From: Methanococcoides sp052057775
GTDB taxonomy: Archaea; Halobacteriota; Methanosarcinia; Methanosarcinales; Methanosarcinaceae
DNA: 64,000 nt
NCBI RefSeq assembly: GCF_052057775.1
Contig: NZ_CP195121.1
Location: forward strand, 1,736,001 to 1,800,000
Direction: 5' to 3'
This document shows positions 34,537-44,818 of the stretch, piece after piece; positions within the stretch are counted from its first letter, which is position 1; every line of letters starts with the position of its first letter. The notes under the pieces were generated by a model that saw only the letters and a program-made list of their open reading frames with translations, did no database searches and was not told the origin of the DNA. The position numbers were made by a program, and so were the translations under genes.

Positions 34537-34888
34537 AATTTTCTTCTTTTCTGTCAAACTTATCCTGTAGTTTTTAATATTGTATTGACAAACTCAGTTT
34601 GTTTCCTCCCTATGTATCTCATTCTATTCCCAAAATTTTATCAATCTTCAATCTTTGAGATTTTTACATCTATAAAAGGGTCAATAAATTAATTTATAGA
34701 CAGAAGCAAGCATGTTTCTGAATTGGGGATGTTAGTACAGATTTTGATAAATATGGAATACTTATGTAAAAAATCACAGGAAGAACCGATTTGTACAGAA
34801 CCTCTTGGATTTACTCGATGTTAAAGAGAACTTTTAATATCAATACTTAATATATCTAAATTTGATTTTTTGTGTCGGGGGTACCGTA

Positions 34889-37800
34889 ATGAAATTCAGG
34901 AATGTCTTAATATTGTCTATCGTATTGTGTATGTTTTGCTCACTTGCACTGAATTCAGCATCAGCAGAACCAGTTATCGCCGTAGATCTTCCAGCTAACA
35001 ATGCAGAGTATACCACAAACGAAGTATCGCTCAATGTAACCGGTGACGGTACTGTTGATACTTGGTGGTACAGCCTCAATGGAAGTTCCAATGTTACTTT
35101 CACTCCCAACATAACATTACCCGTCCTACCTGACGGTACTCATAACCTGAGAGTCTATGCCAGCGACAGTCTTGGTAATGAGGTTTCATCATCCCTGATC
35201 AGTTTCAGCATCGATACAACATCTCCTGTGATCACAGTTGATCTTCCAGCTAACAATGCAGAGTATACCACAAACGAAGTATCGCTCAATGTAACCGGTG
35301 ACGGTACTGTTGATACTTGGTGGTACAGCCTCAATGGAAGTTCCAATGTTACTTTCACTCCCAACATAACATTACCCGTCCTACCTGACGGTACTCATAA
35401 CCTGAGAGTCTATGCCAGCGACAGTCTTGGTAATGAGGTTTCATCATCCCTGATCAGTTTCAGCATCGATACAACATCTCCTGTGATCACAGTTGATCTT
35501 CCAGCTAACAATGCAGAGTATACCACAAACGAAGTATCGCTCAATGTAACCGGTGACGGTACTGTTGATACTTGGTGGTACAGCCTCAATGGAAGTTCCA
35601 ATGTTACTTTCACTCCCAACATAACATTACCCGTCCTACCTGACGGTACTCATAACCTGAGAGTCTATGCCAGCGACAGTCTTGGTAATGAGGTTTCATC
35701 ATCCCTGATCAGTTTCAGCATCGATACAACATCTCCTGTGATCACAGTTGATCTTCCAGCTAACAATGCAGAGTATACCACAAACGAAGTATCGCTCAAT
35801 GTAACCGGTGACGGTACTGTTGATACTTGGTGGTACAGCCTCAATGGAAGTTCCAATGTTACTTTCACTCCCAACATAACATTACCCGTCCTACCTGACG
35901 GTACTCATAACCTGAGAGTCTATGCCAGCGACAGTCTTGGTAATGAGGTTTCATCATCCCTGATCAGTTTCAGCATCGATACAACATCTCCTGTGATCAC
36001 AGTTGATCTTCCAGCTAACAATGCAGAGTATACCACAAACGAAGTATCGCTCAATGTAACCGGTGACGGTACTGTTGATACTTGGTGGTACAGCCTCAAT
36101 GGAAGTTCCAATGTTACTTTCACTCCCAACATAACATTACCCGTCCTACCTGACGGTACTCATAACCTGAGAGTCTATGCCAGCGACAGTCTTGGTAATG
36201 AGGTTTCATCATCCCTGATCAGTTTCAGCATCGATACAACATCTCCTGTGATCACAGTTGATCTTCCAGCTAACAATGCAGAGTATACCACAAACGAAGT
36301 ATCGCTCAATGTAACCGGTGACGGTACTGTTGATACTTGGTGGTACAGCCTCAATGGAAGTTCCAATGTTACTTTCACTCCCAACATAACATTACCCGTC
36401 CTACCTGACGGTACTCATAACCTGAGAGTCTATGCCAGCGACAGTCTTGGTAATGAGGTTTCATCATCCCTGATCAGTTTCAGCATCGATACAACATCTC
36501 CTGTGATCACAGTTGATCTTCCAGCTAACAATGCAGAGTATACCACAAACGAAGTATCGCTCAATGTAACCGGTGACGGTACTGTTGATACTTGGTGGTA
36601 CAGCCTCAATGGAAGTTCCAATGTTACTTTCACTCCCAACATAACATTACCCGTCCTACCTGACGGTACTCATAACCTGAGAGTCTATGCCAGCGACAGT
36701 CTTGGTAATGAGGTTTCATCATCCCTGATCAGTTTCAGCATCGATACAACATCTCCTGTGATCACAGTTGATCTTCCAGCTAACAATGCAGAGTATACCA
36801 CAAACGAAGTATCGCTCAATGTAACCGGTGACGGTACTGTTGATACTTGGTGGTACAGCCTCAATGGAAGTTCCAATGTTACTTTCACTCCCAACATAAC
36901 ATTACCCGTCCTACCTGACGGTACTCATAACCTGAGAGTCTATGCCAGCGACAGTCTTGGTAATGAGGTTTCATCATCCCTGATCAGTTTCAGCATCGAT
37001 ACAACATCTCCTGTGATCACAGTTGATCTTCCAGCTAACAATGCAGAGTATACCACAAACGAAGTATCGCTCAATGTAACCGGTGACGGTACTGTTGATA
37101 CTTGGTGGTACAGCCTCAATGGAAGTTCCAATGTTACTTTCACTCCCAACATAACATTACCCGTCCTACCTGACGGTACTCATAACCTGAGAGTCTATGC
37201 CAGCGACAGTCTTGGTAATGAGGTTTCATCATCCCTGATCAGTTTCAGCATCGATACAACATCTCCTGTGATCACAGTTGATCTTCCAGCTAACAATGCA
37301 GAGTATACCACAAACGAAGTATCGCTCAATGTAACCGGTGACGGTACTGTTGATACTTGGTGGTACAGCCTCAATGGAAGTTCCAATGTTACTTTCACTC
37401 CCAACATAACATTACCCGTCCTACCTGACGGTACTCATAACCTGAGAGTCTATGCCAGCGACAGTCTTGGTAATGAGGTTTCATCATCCCTGATCAGTTT
37501 CAGCATCGATACAACATCTCCTGTGATCACAGTTGATCTTCCAGCTAACAATGCAGAGTATACCACAAACGAAGTATCGCTCAATGTAACCGGTGACGGT
37601 ACTGTTGATACTTGGTGGTACAGCCTCAATGGAAGTTCCAATGTTACTTTCACTCCCAACATAACATTACCCGTCCTACCTGACGGTACTCATAACCTGA
37701 GAGTCTATGCCAGCGACAGTCTTGGTAATGAGGTTTCATCATCCCTGATCAGTTTCAGCATCGATACAACATCTCCTGTGATCACAGTTGATCTTCCAGC

Positions 37801-39862
37801 TAACAATGCAGAGTATACCACAAACGAAGTATCGCTCAATGTAACCGGTGACGGTACTGTTGATACTTGGTGGTACAGCCTCAATGGAAGTTCCAATGTT
37901 ACTTTCACTCCCAACATAACATTACCCGTCCTACCTGACGGTACTCATAACCTGAGAGTCTATGCCAGCGACAGTCTTGGTAATGAGGTTTCATCATCCC
38001 TGATCAGTTTCAGCATCGATACAACATCTCCTGTGATCACAGTTGATCTTCCAGCTAACAATGCAGAGTATACCACAAACGAAGTATCGCTCAATGTAAC
38101 CGGTGACGATACTGTTGATACTTGGTGGTACAGCCTCAATGGAAGTTCCAATGTTACTTTCACTCCCAACATAACATTACCCGTCCTACCTGACGGTACT
38201 CATAACCTGAGAGTCTATGCCAGCGACAGTCTTGGTAATGAGGTTTCATCATCCCTGATCAGTTTCAGCATCGATACAACATCTCCCGCAGATATTGCTA
38301 ATCTCATGGTTGAAGAAAGAACAACAAGTTCCATCACTCTTTCATGGAACAATTCATCCGATACGCACCATGTGGAACTTTGGAGAAACAATGTACACCT
38401 TATTGATGTCTTCAATATTACTTATGCAGACACAGGATTGCCTTCGCGTACATCCTATAATTACGGTTTACGTCCGGTTGATGTTCTTGGGAACAAAGGT
38501 AACTGGTCAAATATCACTGCATCTACCCAATCTTCCGGTGGTGGTAGCAGCAGTTCAGCAGGCGGAGGAGGTGGAAGTGGGTCCACCGGTGAATCTTATG
38601 ACAACATCGCATTCAAGGACGTGAAGTCCGAGAGCATTGTAGGCGGACTTGTAATTAGTTACGTCTTCGATGGTGATGACAGGAATCCGATTCATTACAT
38701 CAACTTCTCTGCAGTGAGAAATTACCCGAGAACGTCAACGACTATCGAAGTGCTTAAGGACATGTCAGAGATGGTCGATGAAAGTGCTCCGGGAGAAATT
38801 TACAGATACATTAACATCTGGGTAGGCAAATCAGCTTTTGCAACAGAAGATAACATTGCTGATCCTGTGATAGGTTTCTCTGTAGCAAAAGAATGGCTTA
38901 CAGAGAATGGAATTAATGAGGATTCAATAGTAATCTATCGCCACAATTCTGGCAGATGGAATGCTCTTAATGTTGAGAAGATCGGTGAGGATAATTCATA
39001 CGTCTACTTCGAAGCAGAAACTCCCGGATTCTCACCGTTTGCTATTGCAACGGATGTTGATGATGAAGAAGTGGCAGACATTGTTCCAATAGAAGAAGGT
39101 ACCGGTACGATCATTATCACTGAGCCATCGGGAGATGACATGAATGAAACTGACTCCGAAGATGGATCAGTTTTTGGGCTAAATGTGCTATTCTTTACAA
39201 TACCAGCACTCATGTTGATTGGAGTTCTCTACGCTTCGTATTCAGCAAAGAACAAGAGTGATGATGCAGAATTCATTCCAAAGGATCACTCAGATGGGTT
39301 ACAGGGTGCAGAAGGTGATGTTTCCGGAGCTTCTTTAGATGTCGCAGTTGTTGAAGATGTCTCAGGTGAGTCTGATGAGATAACATCTACAGATCTGAAC
39401 GATTCGGGTGAGTTCGCTGAGATCGCATCTGCAGATCTGGACGATTCAGGAGAATCTGATGAAATCTCACCTATCGTTGAGGATGCTTCAGGTGATGATT
39501 CTGAAAGCATTCCTGCTGTAGAGGACGTCTTAGGTGAACAATCTGAAGTAACTCCTGCTATTGAGGATTTGTCAGTCGAACCTGCTGAAATTATACCTGC
39601 TGCTGAGAAAGTCTCAGACAAGCCTACAGAAAAAGCCTCTTCTGATCATAACGATAAAATCCAGGAACCAGATATCGATCAAATGCTCAAATCTGTGAAT
39701 GATATCGGAAAATTGCTCCGGGCGATGAGAGAGGCCGAAAAAGGTTCTGATGAAGTACAATCTGCGGTTGGTGTTGTTTCTAAGGAGATTTCAGATAGCA
39801 CAAATGATCAACAGACCGAGGAGAAGAAGGAGTCTAAAAAGCACGACGATAGCAAGTGGTAA
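34889..39862 (+). CDS. giant repeat surface protein with PGF-pre-PGF domain
   Basis: A 1657-residue protein. Signal peptide about 1-26; 13 tandem 85-residue Ig-like repeats at 28-1132; a fibronectin type III-like domain at 1133-1214; a Gly/Ser linker at 1215-1234; a PGF-pre-PGF-type domain at about 1235-1385 (ends ETPGFSPFAIA); one membrane helix at 1430-1453; and an acidic tail of about 204 residues at 1454-1657 with degenerate SGE/SAD/VED repeats and a Lys-rich end. Start ATG 34889 lies 7 nt after GGGGG; TATA-like TTAATATATC is at about 34846. A long stalk displaying a distal domain is likely (adhesin). The usual PGF-CTERM sorting signal is absent and replaced by membrane helix and inside tail. 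Confidence 0.92.
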   Translation: MKFRNVLILSIVLCMFCSLALNSASAEPVIAVDLPANNAEYTTNEVSLNVTGDGTVDTWWYSLNGSSNVTFTPNITLPVLPDGTHNLRVYASDSLGNEVSSSLISFSIDTTSPVITVDLPANNAEYTTNEVSLNVTGDGTVDTWWYSLNGSSNVTFTPNITLPVLPDGTHNLRVYASDSLGNEVSSSLISFSIDTTSPVITVDLPANNAEYTTNEVSLNVTGDGTVDTWWYSLNGSSNVTFTPNITLPVLPDGTHNLRVYASDSLGNEVSSSLISFSIDTTSPVITVDLPANNAEYTTNEVSLNVTGDGTVDTWWYSLNGSSNVTFTPNITLPVLPDGTHNLRVYASDSLGNEVSSSLISFSIDTTSPVITVDLPANNAEYTTNEVSLNVTGDGTVDTWWYSLNGSSNVTFTPNITLPVLPDGTHNLRVYASDSLGNEVSSSLISFSIDTTSPVITVDLPANNAEYTTNEVSLNVTGDGTVDTWWYSLNGSSNVTFTPNITLPVLPDGTHNLRVYASDSLGNEVSSSLISFSIDTTSPVITVDLPANNAEYTTNEVSLNVTGDGTVDTWWYSLNGSSNVTFTPNITLPVLPDGTHNLRVYASDSLGNEVSSSLISFSIDTTSPVITVDLPANNAEYTTNEVSLNVTGDGTVDTWWYSLNGSSNVTFTPNITLPVLPDGTHNLRVYASDSLGNEVSSSLISFSIDTTSPVITVDLPANNAEYTTNEVSLNVTGDGTVDTWWYSLNGSSNVTFTPNITLPVLPDGTHNLRVYASDSLGNEVSSSLISFSIDTTSPVITVDLPANNAEYTTNEVSLNVTGDGTVDTWWYSLNGSSNVTFTPNITLPVLPDGTHNLRVYASDSLGNEVSSSLISFSIDTTSPVITVDLPANNAEYTTNEVSLNVTGDGTVDTWWYSLNGSSNVTFTPNITLPVLPDGTHNLRVYASDSLGNEVSSSLISFSIDTTSPVITVDLPANNAEYTTNEVSLNVTGDGTVDTWWYSLNGSSNVTFTPNITLPVLPDGTHNLRVYASDSLGNEVSSSLISFSIDTTSPVITVDLPANNAEYTTNEVSLNVTGDDTVDTWWYSLNGSSNVTFTPNITLPVLPDGTHNLRVYASDSLGNEVSSSLISFSIDTTSPADIANLMVEERTTSSITLSWNNSSDTHHVELWRNNVHLIDVFNITYADTGLPSRTSYNYGLRPVDVLGNKGNWSNITASTQSSGGGSSSSAGGGGGSGSTGESYDNIAFKDVKSESIVGGLVISYVFDGDDRNPIHYINFSAVRNYPRTSTTIEVLKDMSEMVDESAPGEIYRYINIWVGKSAFATEDNIADPVIGFSVAKEWLTENGINEDSIVIYRHNSGRWNALNVEKIGEDNSYVYFEAETPGFSPFAIATDVDDEEVADIVPIEEGTGTIIITEPSGDDMNETDSEDGSVFGLNVLFFTIPALMLIGVLYASYSAKNKSDDAEFIPKDHSDGLQGAEGDVSGASLDVAVVEDVSGESDEITSTDLNDSGEFAEIASADLDDSGESDEISPIVEDASGDDSESIPAVEDVLGEQSEVTPAIEDLSVEPAEIIPAAEKVSDKPTEKASSDHNDKIQEPDIDQMLKSVNDIGKLLRAMREAEKGSDEVQSAVGVVSKEISDSTNDQQTEEKKESKKHDDSKW
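34970..38284 (+). repeat. 13 tandem 255-bp repeats
   Basis: Exactly 13 units of 255 bp (85 codons). By eye, copies 2-12 are identical. Copy 1 differs only within its first 15 bases (34970-34984). Copy 13 has one change, G to A at 38109 (Gly to Asp). The identity, including synonymous sites, shows very recent amplification or continuous homogenisation. Copy number could be wrong if the assembly used short reads. Confidence 0.97.
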
Positions 39863-39891
39863 TGAAAGTAATATTGCTATCAACGGACATT

Positions 39892-39920
39892 GAAGGGTTA
39901 GATCAAAACCCTTCTTTTAA
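39892..39920 (+). terminator. terminator of giant surface protein gene
   Basis: GAAGGGTT (39892-39899) pairs with AACCCTTC (39907-39914), followed by TTTTAATCTTTCTT. Confidence 0.75.
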
Positions 39921-40231
39921 TCTTTCTTATTGATCGGACTGACCAAAAAGATCTTTTGTTTTCTGGGATTAATCAAAATAATCTTAGTATACTATCAGGA
40001 AATTGGAACTCTTTGCCTGATCGAGTAGGACTTTTCTATCAATTGAGTCAATAAGTTTTGTATTCGAAGTTGATTCAGTTTTAAACAAGGCTTTACACAT
40101 ATTTAAGGATCCGGACATTCTTATTTTCGATTAGCGGATAAAATTAGTTTGTAATACAAAAGCTATCGTTTTTAGTAAAAAATGTTCGATCTATAGAATT
40201 ATAAATAAGGGAAAAGAAAAAGGAAAGAATT

Positions 40232-40827
40232 TCACTTACGTTTCATCAGCAAGTAAACAGCCAGTATTCCGATGATTGCCAGATAAGGAACGAATCTCGG
40301 TGTATCCTTATCCTTATCCTCAGCTTCGACCTCAAGTTGTGCTTCAGCAATCCTGTCAATTGTCTCATGTGAAAGGAACGATCCACCGGCACCAAGTATC
40401 ACTCCATCATTTTCTCCAACGAAGATCTCAGTGTTCTCATGGCAGAATTCACAATCCTTTGCTTCGGTGGTAGTTGTGTGAGGATTCCATTCAGCAAAGG
40501 CCGTATGTGTGGAATTGTTGTAGGATGCGGTCATGTTGATGAACGGTTTGATGGTCCCATCAACGGATCTTGCAAGATAGAAACTGCTGACATCTATCTT
40601 ATCAATCTGGCCTGTTTCAAGATGGCAGTTCTCACAGGTTATGACCCAGCCGGAATGGCAGGCTGAGCAGTCGAGTTTACCTTCATGCAGGCTGTGTGCA
40701 GGGATTTCAGGGGAATATTGTGTAGCGGCTATACCGTTTACCTTTTTTTCTGAATCGTATGGCAATCCTCGCAGGTTACTTTCTCAGCTACTTTATGTTC
40801 CAGATTATTGCTTCCGGTATGCAACAT
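40232..40827 (-). pseudogene. multiheme cytochrome c, frameshifted and N-truncated
   Basis: Three CxxCH heme sites (CSACH, CENCH, CEFCH) and a C-terminal membrane helix lie in the frame ending at 40232. A fourth, CEDCH, is in a different frame just upstream; that frame can start at ATG 40827 and stops right after a run of seven A (minus strand, 40743-40749), where a -1 shift joins the two frames. Corrected length is about 198 residues with four hemes. No signal peptide precedes the first heme, so the 5' part is missing. It could be a decaying gene, a sequencing error, or rescued by slippage at A7. Multiheme cytochromes in Methanosarcinaceae serve extracellular electron transfer. Confidence 0.75.
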
Positions 40828-41752
40828 AGATGTCCGCTTCGATCATTTTACCATCCTCATAGAAATGGTGGACAAAGTAAACGTTCCCATCTTTATCTAA
40901 TGTAGGCTCACCTGCGAACTTTGAAATGATAAGTTCAGGTTCCTGCCATTGTCCATTAACCTTTTCAGACTTGAAAACCGCAGGAGTTCCCATGTACCAG
41001 CGATTGAACCATAGTTCATTCCCATCAGCAGTAACATATGGCATTCCTTCGTTTTCTTCCGAGTTCAGAACGTCGACGTTAACAGGATCTTTCCATTCAC
41101 CGTCAGCTTTTGTCAGCATCCATATATCGGTCCCGCCTTTACCACCTTCTTTTGGTGAGTGGTAATAAAGCTCTTCACCATGAATATGCAGTTCTCCCAC
41201 TTCATATGCAGGATCATAATCAGCATTTTCCCAATTGACCCAGCTTCCATCCTTGAATTCTGCTGAGAACCAGTGGAGTCCTGTGTAGCCTTCTCTGGCG
41301 GAACAGAATAACATTGTATTGCCCTGTACGAACTCACAACCATCAAGAGCCAGTTTGCCTGGCTTTTGCAACATCACTCTTTCAGGTTCCTGAAATGAAC
41401 CGTTAATGTATCTTGAAACATAGATCCCGGTAACGCCATCGAGTATTTGTTTTTCTACAGGTACTCTTACATCAGGTGTAAAGAAGAAATAGATCTCATC
41501 CCTGTCAGCTGGAATAAATGGGGAATCCTCGGCGCCTGCAGTATTAATTACTGCCAGAGGAACCGGTTGTTCATATTCAGCTGAGTGTAATTGTGGTGGG
41601 AAATTATCGGTTTCTGGAGTCATCTTGATAGCATCTTCCGGTATTGTGCTGTATCGGTCAATCTCCACAGTCTGCTCCTGTTCCGCAATGCATCCACTAA
41701 CCAGGATTAAGACAAGAGATAGAATTATTAGTAAGACATTCTGTTTCATCAA
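40805..41752 (-). CDS. lipoprotein with PD40/TolB-like beta-propeller
   Basis: A 315-residue lipoprotein (lipobox VSGC). The mature part has propeller-like repeats (DGVTGIYVSRYINGSFQEPERV; GGTDIWMLTKADGEWKDPVNV; GTPAVFKSEKVNGQWQEPELI; EADIYVAYRKQ), the W-x-x-P-E-x-V pattern of PD40/WD40-like blades. AAGGTGA precedes two ATG codons. Its 3' end overlaps the start of the cytochrome remnant by 23 bp. Function unknown, at the outer cell face. Confidence 0.8.
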   Translation of the reverse strand: MMKQNVLLIILSLVLILVSGCIAEQEQTVEIDRYSTIPEDAIKMTPETDNFPPQLHSAEYEQPVPLAVINTAGAEDSPFIPADRDEIYFFFTPDVRVPVEKQILDGVTGIYVSRYINGSFQEPERVMLQKPGKLALDGCEFVQGNTMLFCSAREGYTGLHWFSAEFKDGSWVNWENADYDPAYEVGELHIHGEELYYHSPKEGGKGGTDIWMLTKADGEWKDPVNVDVLNSEENEGMPYVTADGNELWFNRWYMGTPAVFKSEKVNGQWQEPELIISKFAGEPTLDKDGNVYFVHHFYEDGKMIEADIYVAYRKQ

Positions 41753-41826
41753 TTCACCTTTTCATTCTATACTTATTTCGTAAGACTACGAAAGACTCTT
41801 ATCTTATATAGAGTATATGAACGCCA

Positions 41827-42759
41827 ATGTGGATCGATGGACTATATGCAGCATTTGACTATCTCATTAAGGTCATCCCACCGATCGTCATCGGAACCCT
41901 GATCATGGATGTCATGGTGGAGATGGGCTGGGTGCACAAGCTGGGCTTTATAGCATCCCCTCTCATGCGTTTTGGTCATTTAAGGGAAGAGATCGGTCTC
42001 AGTTTCCTTACTTCCTTTGGTTCCTCAGCTGCCGGGAATTCCATGATAGCAAAGTTGCATGATGACAATCACATCGACCGGAAAGAGACTATCATAGCCA
42101 CAATGGTCAATTCCTTCCCATCCGGTATCGTACTCTCAAGGGATCTTTTCCCCGTAGTCGTTATATTGCTTGGTACTACCGGTCTCATCTATCTGGGTAT
42201 AGTTGTACTCATAGGATTCCTGAAGACATTGCTCGCACTTCTGGCTGCACGTATTCTCCTGACACCCCGACCATCAGGGAATATCTATGCAACTACGGAG
42301 AAGATCACCCTCCGGGAAGCTTCTGTTAAGGCTTTGAAAAGGTCAAGGAGGTCACTTACAAGGATCGTTGTCACCATGACCATCGTATCCGTGATCGTGT
42401 TCCAGCTCATGGAGACAGGCGTCTTTGACTGGGCAGCATCCATAATGAAGGATTCGTTCATGGTACAATACGTTCCTGCCGACGGTCTGCCTATTATCGC
42501 CGGCTGGTTTGCCAGCAATATTGCTGCCTACACAATAGCAGGCAACCTTCTGGAAGCAGAGATGCTCTCCTCAAAGGACATAATCCTTGCACTTCTCATC
42601 GGAAGGATACTGGCAAGTGTTGCAAGGATAAGGACCATGCTGCCTTATTATATAGGTATCTTCAGCCCGAACCTGGGTGTGAGGATAATGTTCGTATCAC
42701 TGGTCATGCAGAACGGAATCATGCTGGGTATAGCAGGATTCATTATTTTTTTCTTCTGA
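41827..42759 (+). CDS. nucleoside recognition (Gate) domain membrane protein
   Basis: A 310-residue membrane protein with about eight helices and two nucleoside-recognition (Gate) repeats (FLTSFGSSAAGNSMIAKLHDD; GWFASNIAAYTIAGNLL), related to SpoVM-like spore maturation proteins and FeoB C-terminal gates. No ribosome site precedes ATG, and TTATATAG lies about 20 bp upstream, so the transcript is probably leaderless. Substrate unknown. Confidence 0.85.
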   Translation: MWIDGLYAAFDYLIKVIPPIVIGTLIMDVMVEMGWVHKLGFIASPLMRFGHLREEIGLSFLTSFGSSAAGNSMIAKLHDDNHIDRKETIIATMVNSFPSGIVLSRDLFPVVVILLGTTGLIYLGIVVLIGFLKTLLALLAARILLTPRPSGNIYATTEKITLREASVKALKRSRRSLTRIVVTMTIVSVIVFQLMETGVFDWAASIMKDSFMVQYVPADGLPIIAGWFASNIAAYTIAGNLLEAEMLSSKDIILALLIGRILASVARIRTMLPYYIGIFSPNLGVRIMFVSLVMQNGIMLGIAGFIIFFF

Positions 42760-42861
42760 TCCGGGATTTCCATTCTTGCCGAATATATTCATGTAATCAA
42801 ATAAAAATCGAATGGGGGGATAGAAGGCTCTCTAAAAAAAGGGGGCAAAATGAAGTTATTC

Positions 42862-43686
42862 TCAGGCGATCAGCCTGTTAAGATTGACATTTCCATTTGT
42901 TGTCCTTATGTCGATCTTATTGCCACCTTCCCCGATGGTCCCTTCTACATGAGTTGATTCAAGTCTTGTGACAACCAGCTCGACTTCGTTCATTGAGATA
43001 TGACCATTGGTCGCCTCCATCTCGATATCGGCATCAAGGGATGGGTCGATGTGAAGTGTTATTCCTCCATTGGTACATCTGATATCTATATCTTCTTTTA
43101 TGTCAAGGATATGGGCTTCGATCTTCCCGTTAGTTGTTTTCAGGTCAACGATCCCGGTTGTTCTCCGGATGTCAAGGGCACCATTGCTTGAGGTTGCTGC
43201 AACGTATCCTTCAACGTTGCTGATTGCTATGTTTCCATTGGTTGTCAGGGCTGTAATATTTCCCCTTGTGTCCGAGATAACAATATTTCCGTTCGTTGTC
43301 TTAACAACTCCAACAGTGGTGTTCTCAGGGATCCTTATCCTCATATCAACTGAGACCCTGACACCTTCATAAGAAGGATATTTTGTTTCCACTTTCAGTT
43401 CATCATTGATCTCATTGACGATGATATGGACCTTTTCAAGTTCTTCTTCCCCATAATATGTCCGTTTTGTAGCATCCAGCCTTATTGTATCTCCATCCCA
43501 GCTATCGATCTCTATCTGTCCGTTCACATTGAGGACGCCTAATGTTGTATTGTTGGTTGCATCATATTCTCCGCTGAAGTACTCCACTTCTTCGGCACCG
43601 AGGTCCGGTCCGTATGAGGTACATCCGGAAACGGCAGCAATAGCTATTGTAGCCAGTAATAGGAACGTGATCTGGTATTTGTTCAA
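42862..43686 (-). CDS. DUF4097-like adhesin-fold lipoprotein
   Basis: A 274-residue lipoprotein with a TTG start at 43686, 7 nt after GGGGGG, signal peptide with lipobox VSGC, and a right-handed beta-helix-like domain of the DUF4097 type (repeats TTNGNIVISDTRGNITALTTNGNI, TSSNGALDIRRTTGIVDLKTTNGK). Family members are secreted putative adhesins of unknown function. The frame is open upstream but codes no signal there. Confidence 0.85.
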   Translation of the reverse strand: MNKYQITFLLLATIAIAAVSGCTSYGPDLGAEEVEYFSGEYDATNNTTLGVLNVNGQIEIDSWDGDTIRLDATKRTYYGEEELEKVHIIVNEINDELKVETKYPSYEGVRVSVDMRIRIPENTTVGVVKTTNGNIVISDTRGNITALTTNGNIAISNVEGYVAATSSNGALDIRRTTGIVDLKTTNGKIEAHILDIKEDIDIRCTNGGITLHIDPSLDADIEMEATNGHISMNEVELVVTRLESTHVEGTIGEGGNKIDIRTTNGNVNLNRLIA

Positions 43687-43811
43687 TATAAAGCCCCCCA
43701 ATAAGAATTGGGGACAGTTTATAATAAATCTATCTGTTAGCTGCACAATGAACATTATGAGCTTAAAAGGGTTCAGTTTGATCCTTATTATTCTAATTCA
43801 GGTTATAGCGC

Positions 43812-44660
43812 TCATGAAGAGATGAAAACTATCGCAACCAGTGCAGCGGCCACACCCATCCATTGTTTTGAAGATAGTTTCTCCTTTAGTATGATCCATG
43901 CAAGCAATACTGTGCCTGCGGGATACAGCGATGATGTAATGGAAGCTATGTCCAGCCGGCCTGCCTGTGAAGCAAGTGCAAAGAAAGTGTTGCCGCCGGT
44001 ATCGAAGATCCCTGCAAGGAGAATTACCGGAAATACGTTCTTTGAAGGGACATAGATCTGCCTGCTGTATGCTATGAATACAAGAAGCGTGATAACTGCT
44101 GCTATCCTTGCAGCGGTAAGTGGCCAGAGTACGGCTGTATCACTGACCTTATCGATTGATATGAAGAACAGTCCGAAACCGGTTCCTGCAATTAGCGGAA
44201 GTATGAGGTCTGAGCGTTCTATTTTGCTGCTCTCATCCCCTCCACCTGCAATGAGCCAGACGGCTACAAGTGCAAAGGCAAAACCGATCATCTGGTGAAC
44301 GGCAGGAAGTCCTTCATAAAATGCACCATATATGACCGGTACTGCAGCGGCCACAACAGCTGAGGTCGGTGCGACCAGTCCCATCCTTCCCTGTGATAGA
44401 CCACGGTAAAGTGCAAGAAGGCCTATACTTATGAAAACTCCTGCAATTGCTCCCCAGATCATGCCATTCACAGGTGGCATTACTTCACCCATCAAATGGG
44501 CCGAGGCTGCAAGAAGGAATACTCCGACAGCCTGAGTTATCAGGACAACACTATAGACATTTGCACGTTTTGAAGCAAAGCCTCCGCTGAAATCTCCGGC
44601 ACCCCAGGATATGGCTGCCATCAATCCAAAGAAGACCACGAGAAACTCAGCAGGTATCAT
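43812..44660 (-). CDS. EamA/DMT superfamily transporter
   Basis: A 282-residue protein with ten membrane helices in two EamA repeats (ISWGAGDFSGGFASKRANVYSVVLITQ; LASQAGRLDIASITSSLYPAGTVLLAWIILKEKLSSKQWMGV). Drug/metabolite transporter superfamily; substrate unknown. Confidence 0.9.
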   Translation of the reverse strand: MIPAEFLVVFFGLMAAISWGAGDFSGGFASKRANVYSVVLITQAVGVFLLAASAHLMGEVMPPVNGMIWGAIAGVFISIGLLALYRGLSQGRMGLVAPTSAVVAAAVPVIYGAFYEGLPAVHQMIGFAFALVAVWLIAGGGDESSKIERSDLILPLIAGTGFGLFFISIDKVSDTAVLWPLTAARIAAVITLLVFIAYSRQIYVPSKNVFPVILLAGIFDTGGNTFFALASQAGRLDIASITSSLYPAGTVLLAWIILKEKLSSKQWMGVAAALVAIVFISS

Positions 44661-44818
44661 ATTGTCATTATCCTCCGTGGAGTAGCTATGATATTGAACT
44701 ATTTGACTTTATGCCCTTATACCTCATTTTCTATATTTGATTAGAACATCATATTTATCCATTGATCGCAAATATCTATATGGGGTTACAAAATGAAAAT
44801 TAAAGTTGAGGGATCTCT

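Noticed and set aside
34970..38284. CRISPR array
   Set aside because: Units are contiguous, 255 bp long and coding, with no spacers.
34840..38415. Thirteen minus-strand frames of about 70 codons inside the 255-bp repeats
   Set aside because: They are antisense shadows repeated because the coding repeat is repeated; no ribosome site, and the plus-strand protein explains the sequence.
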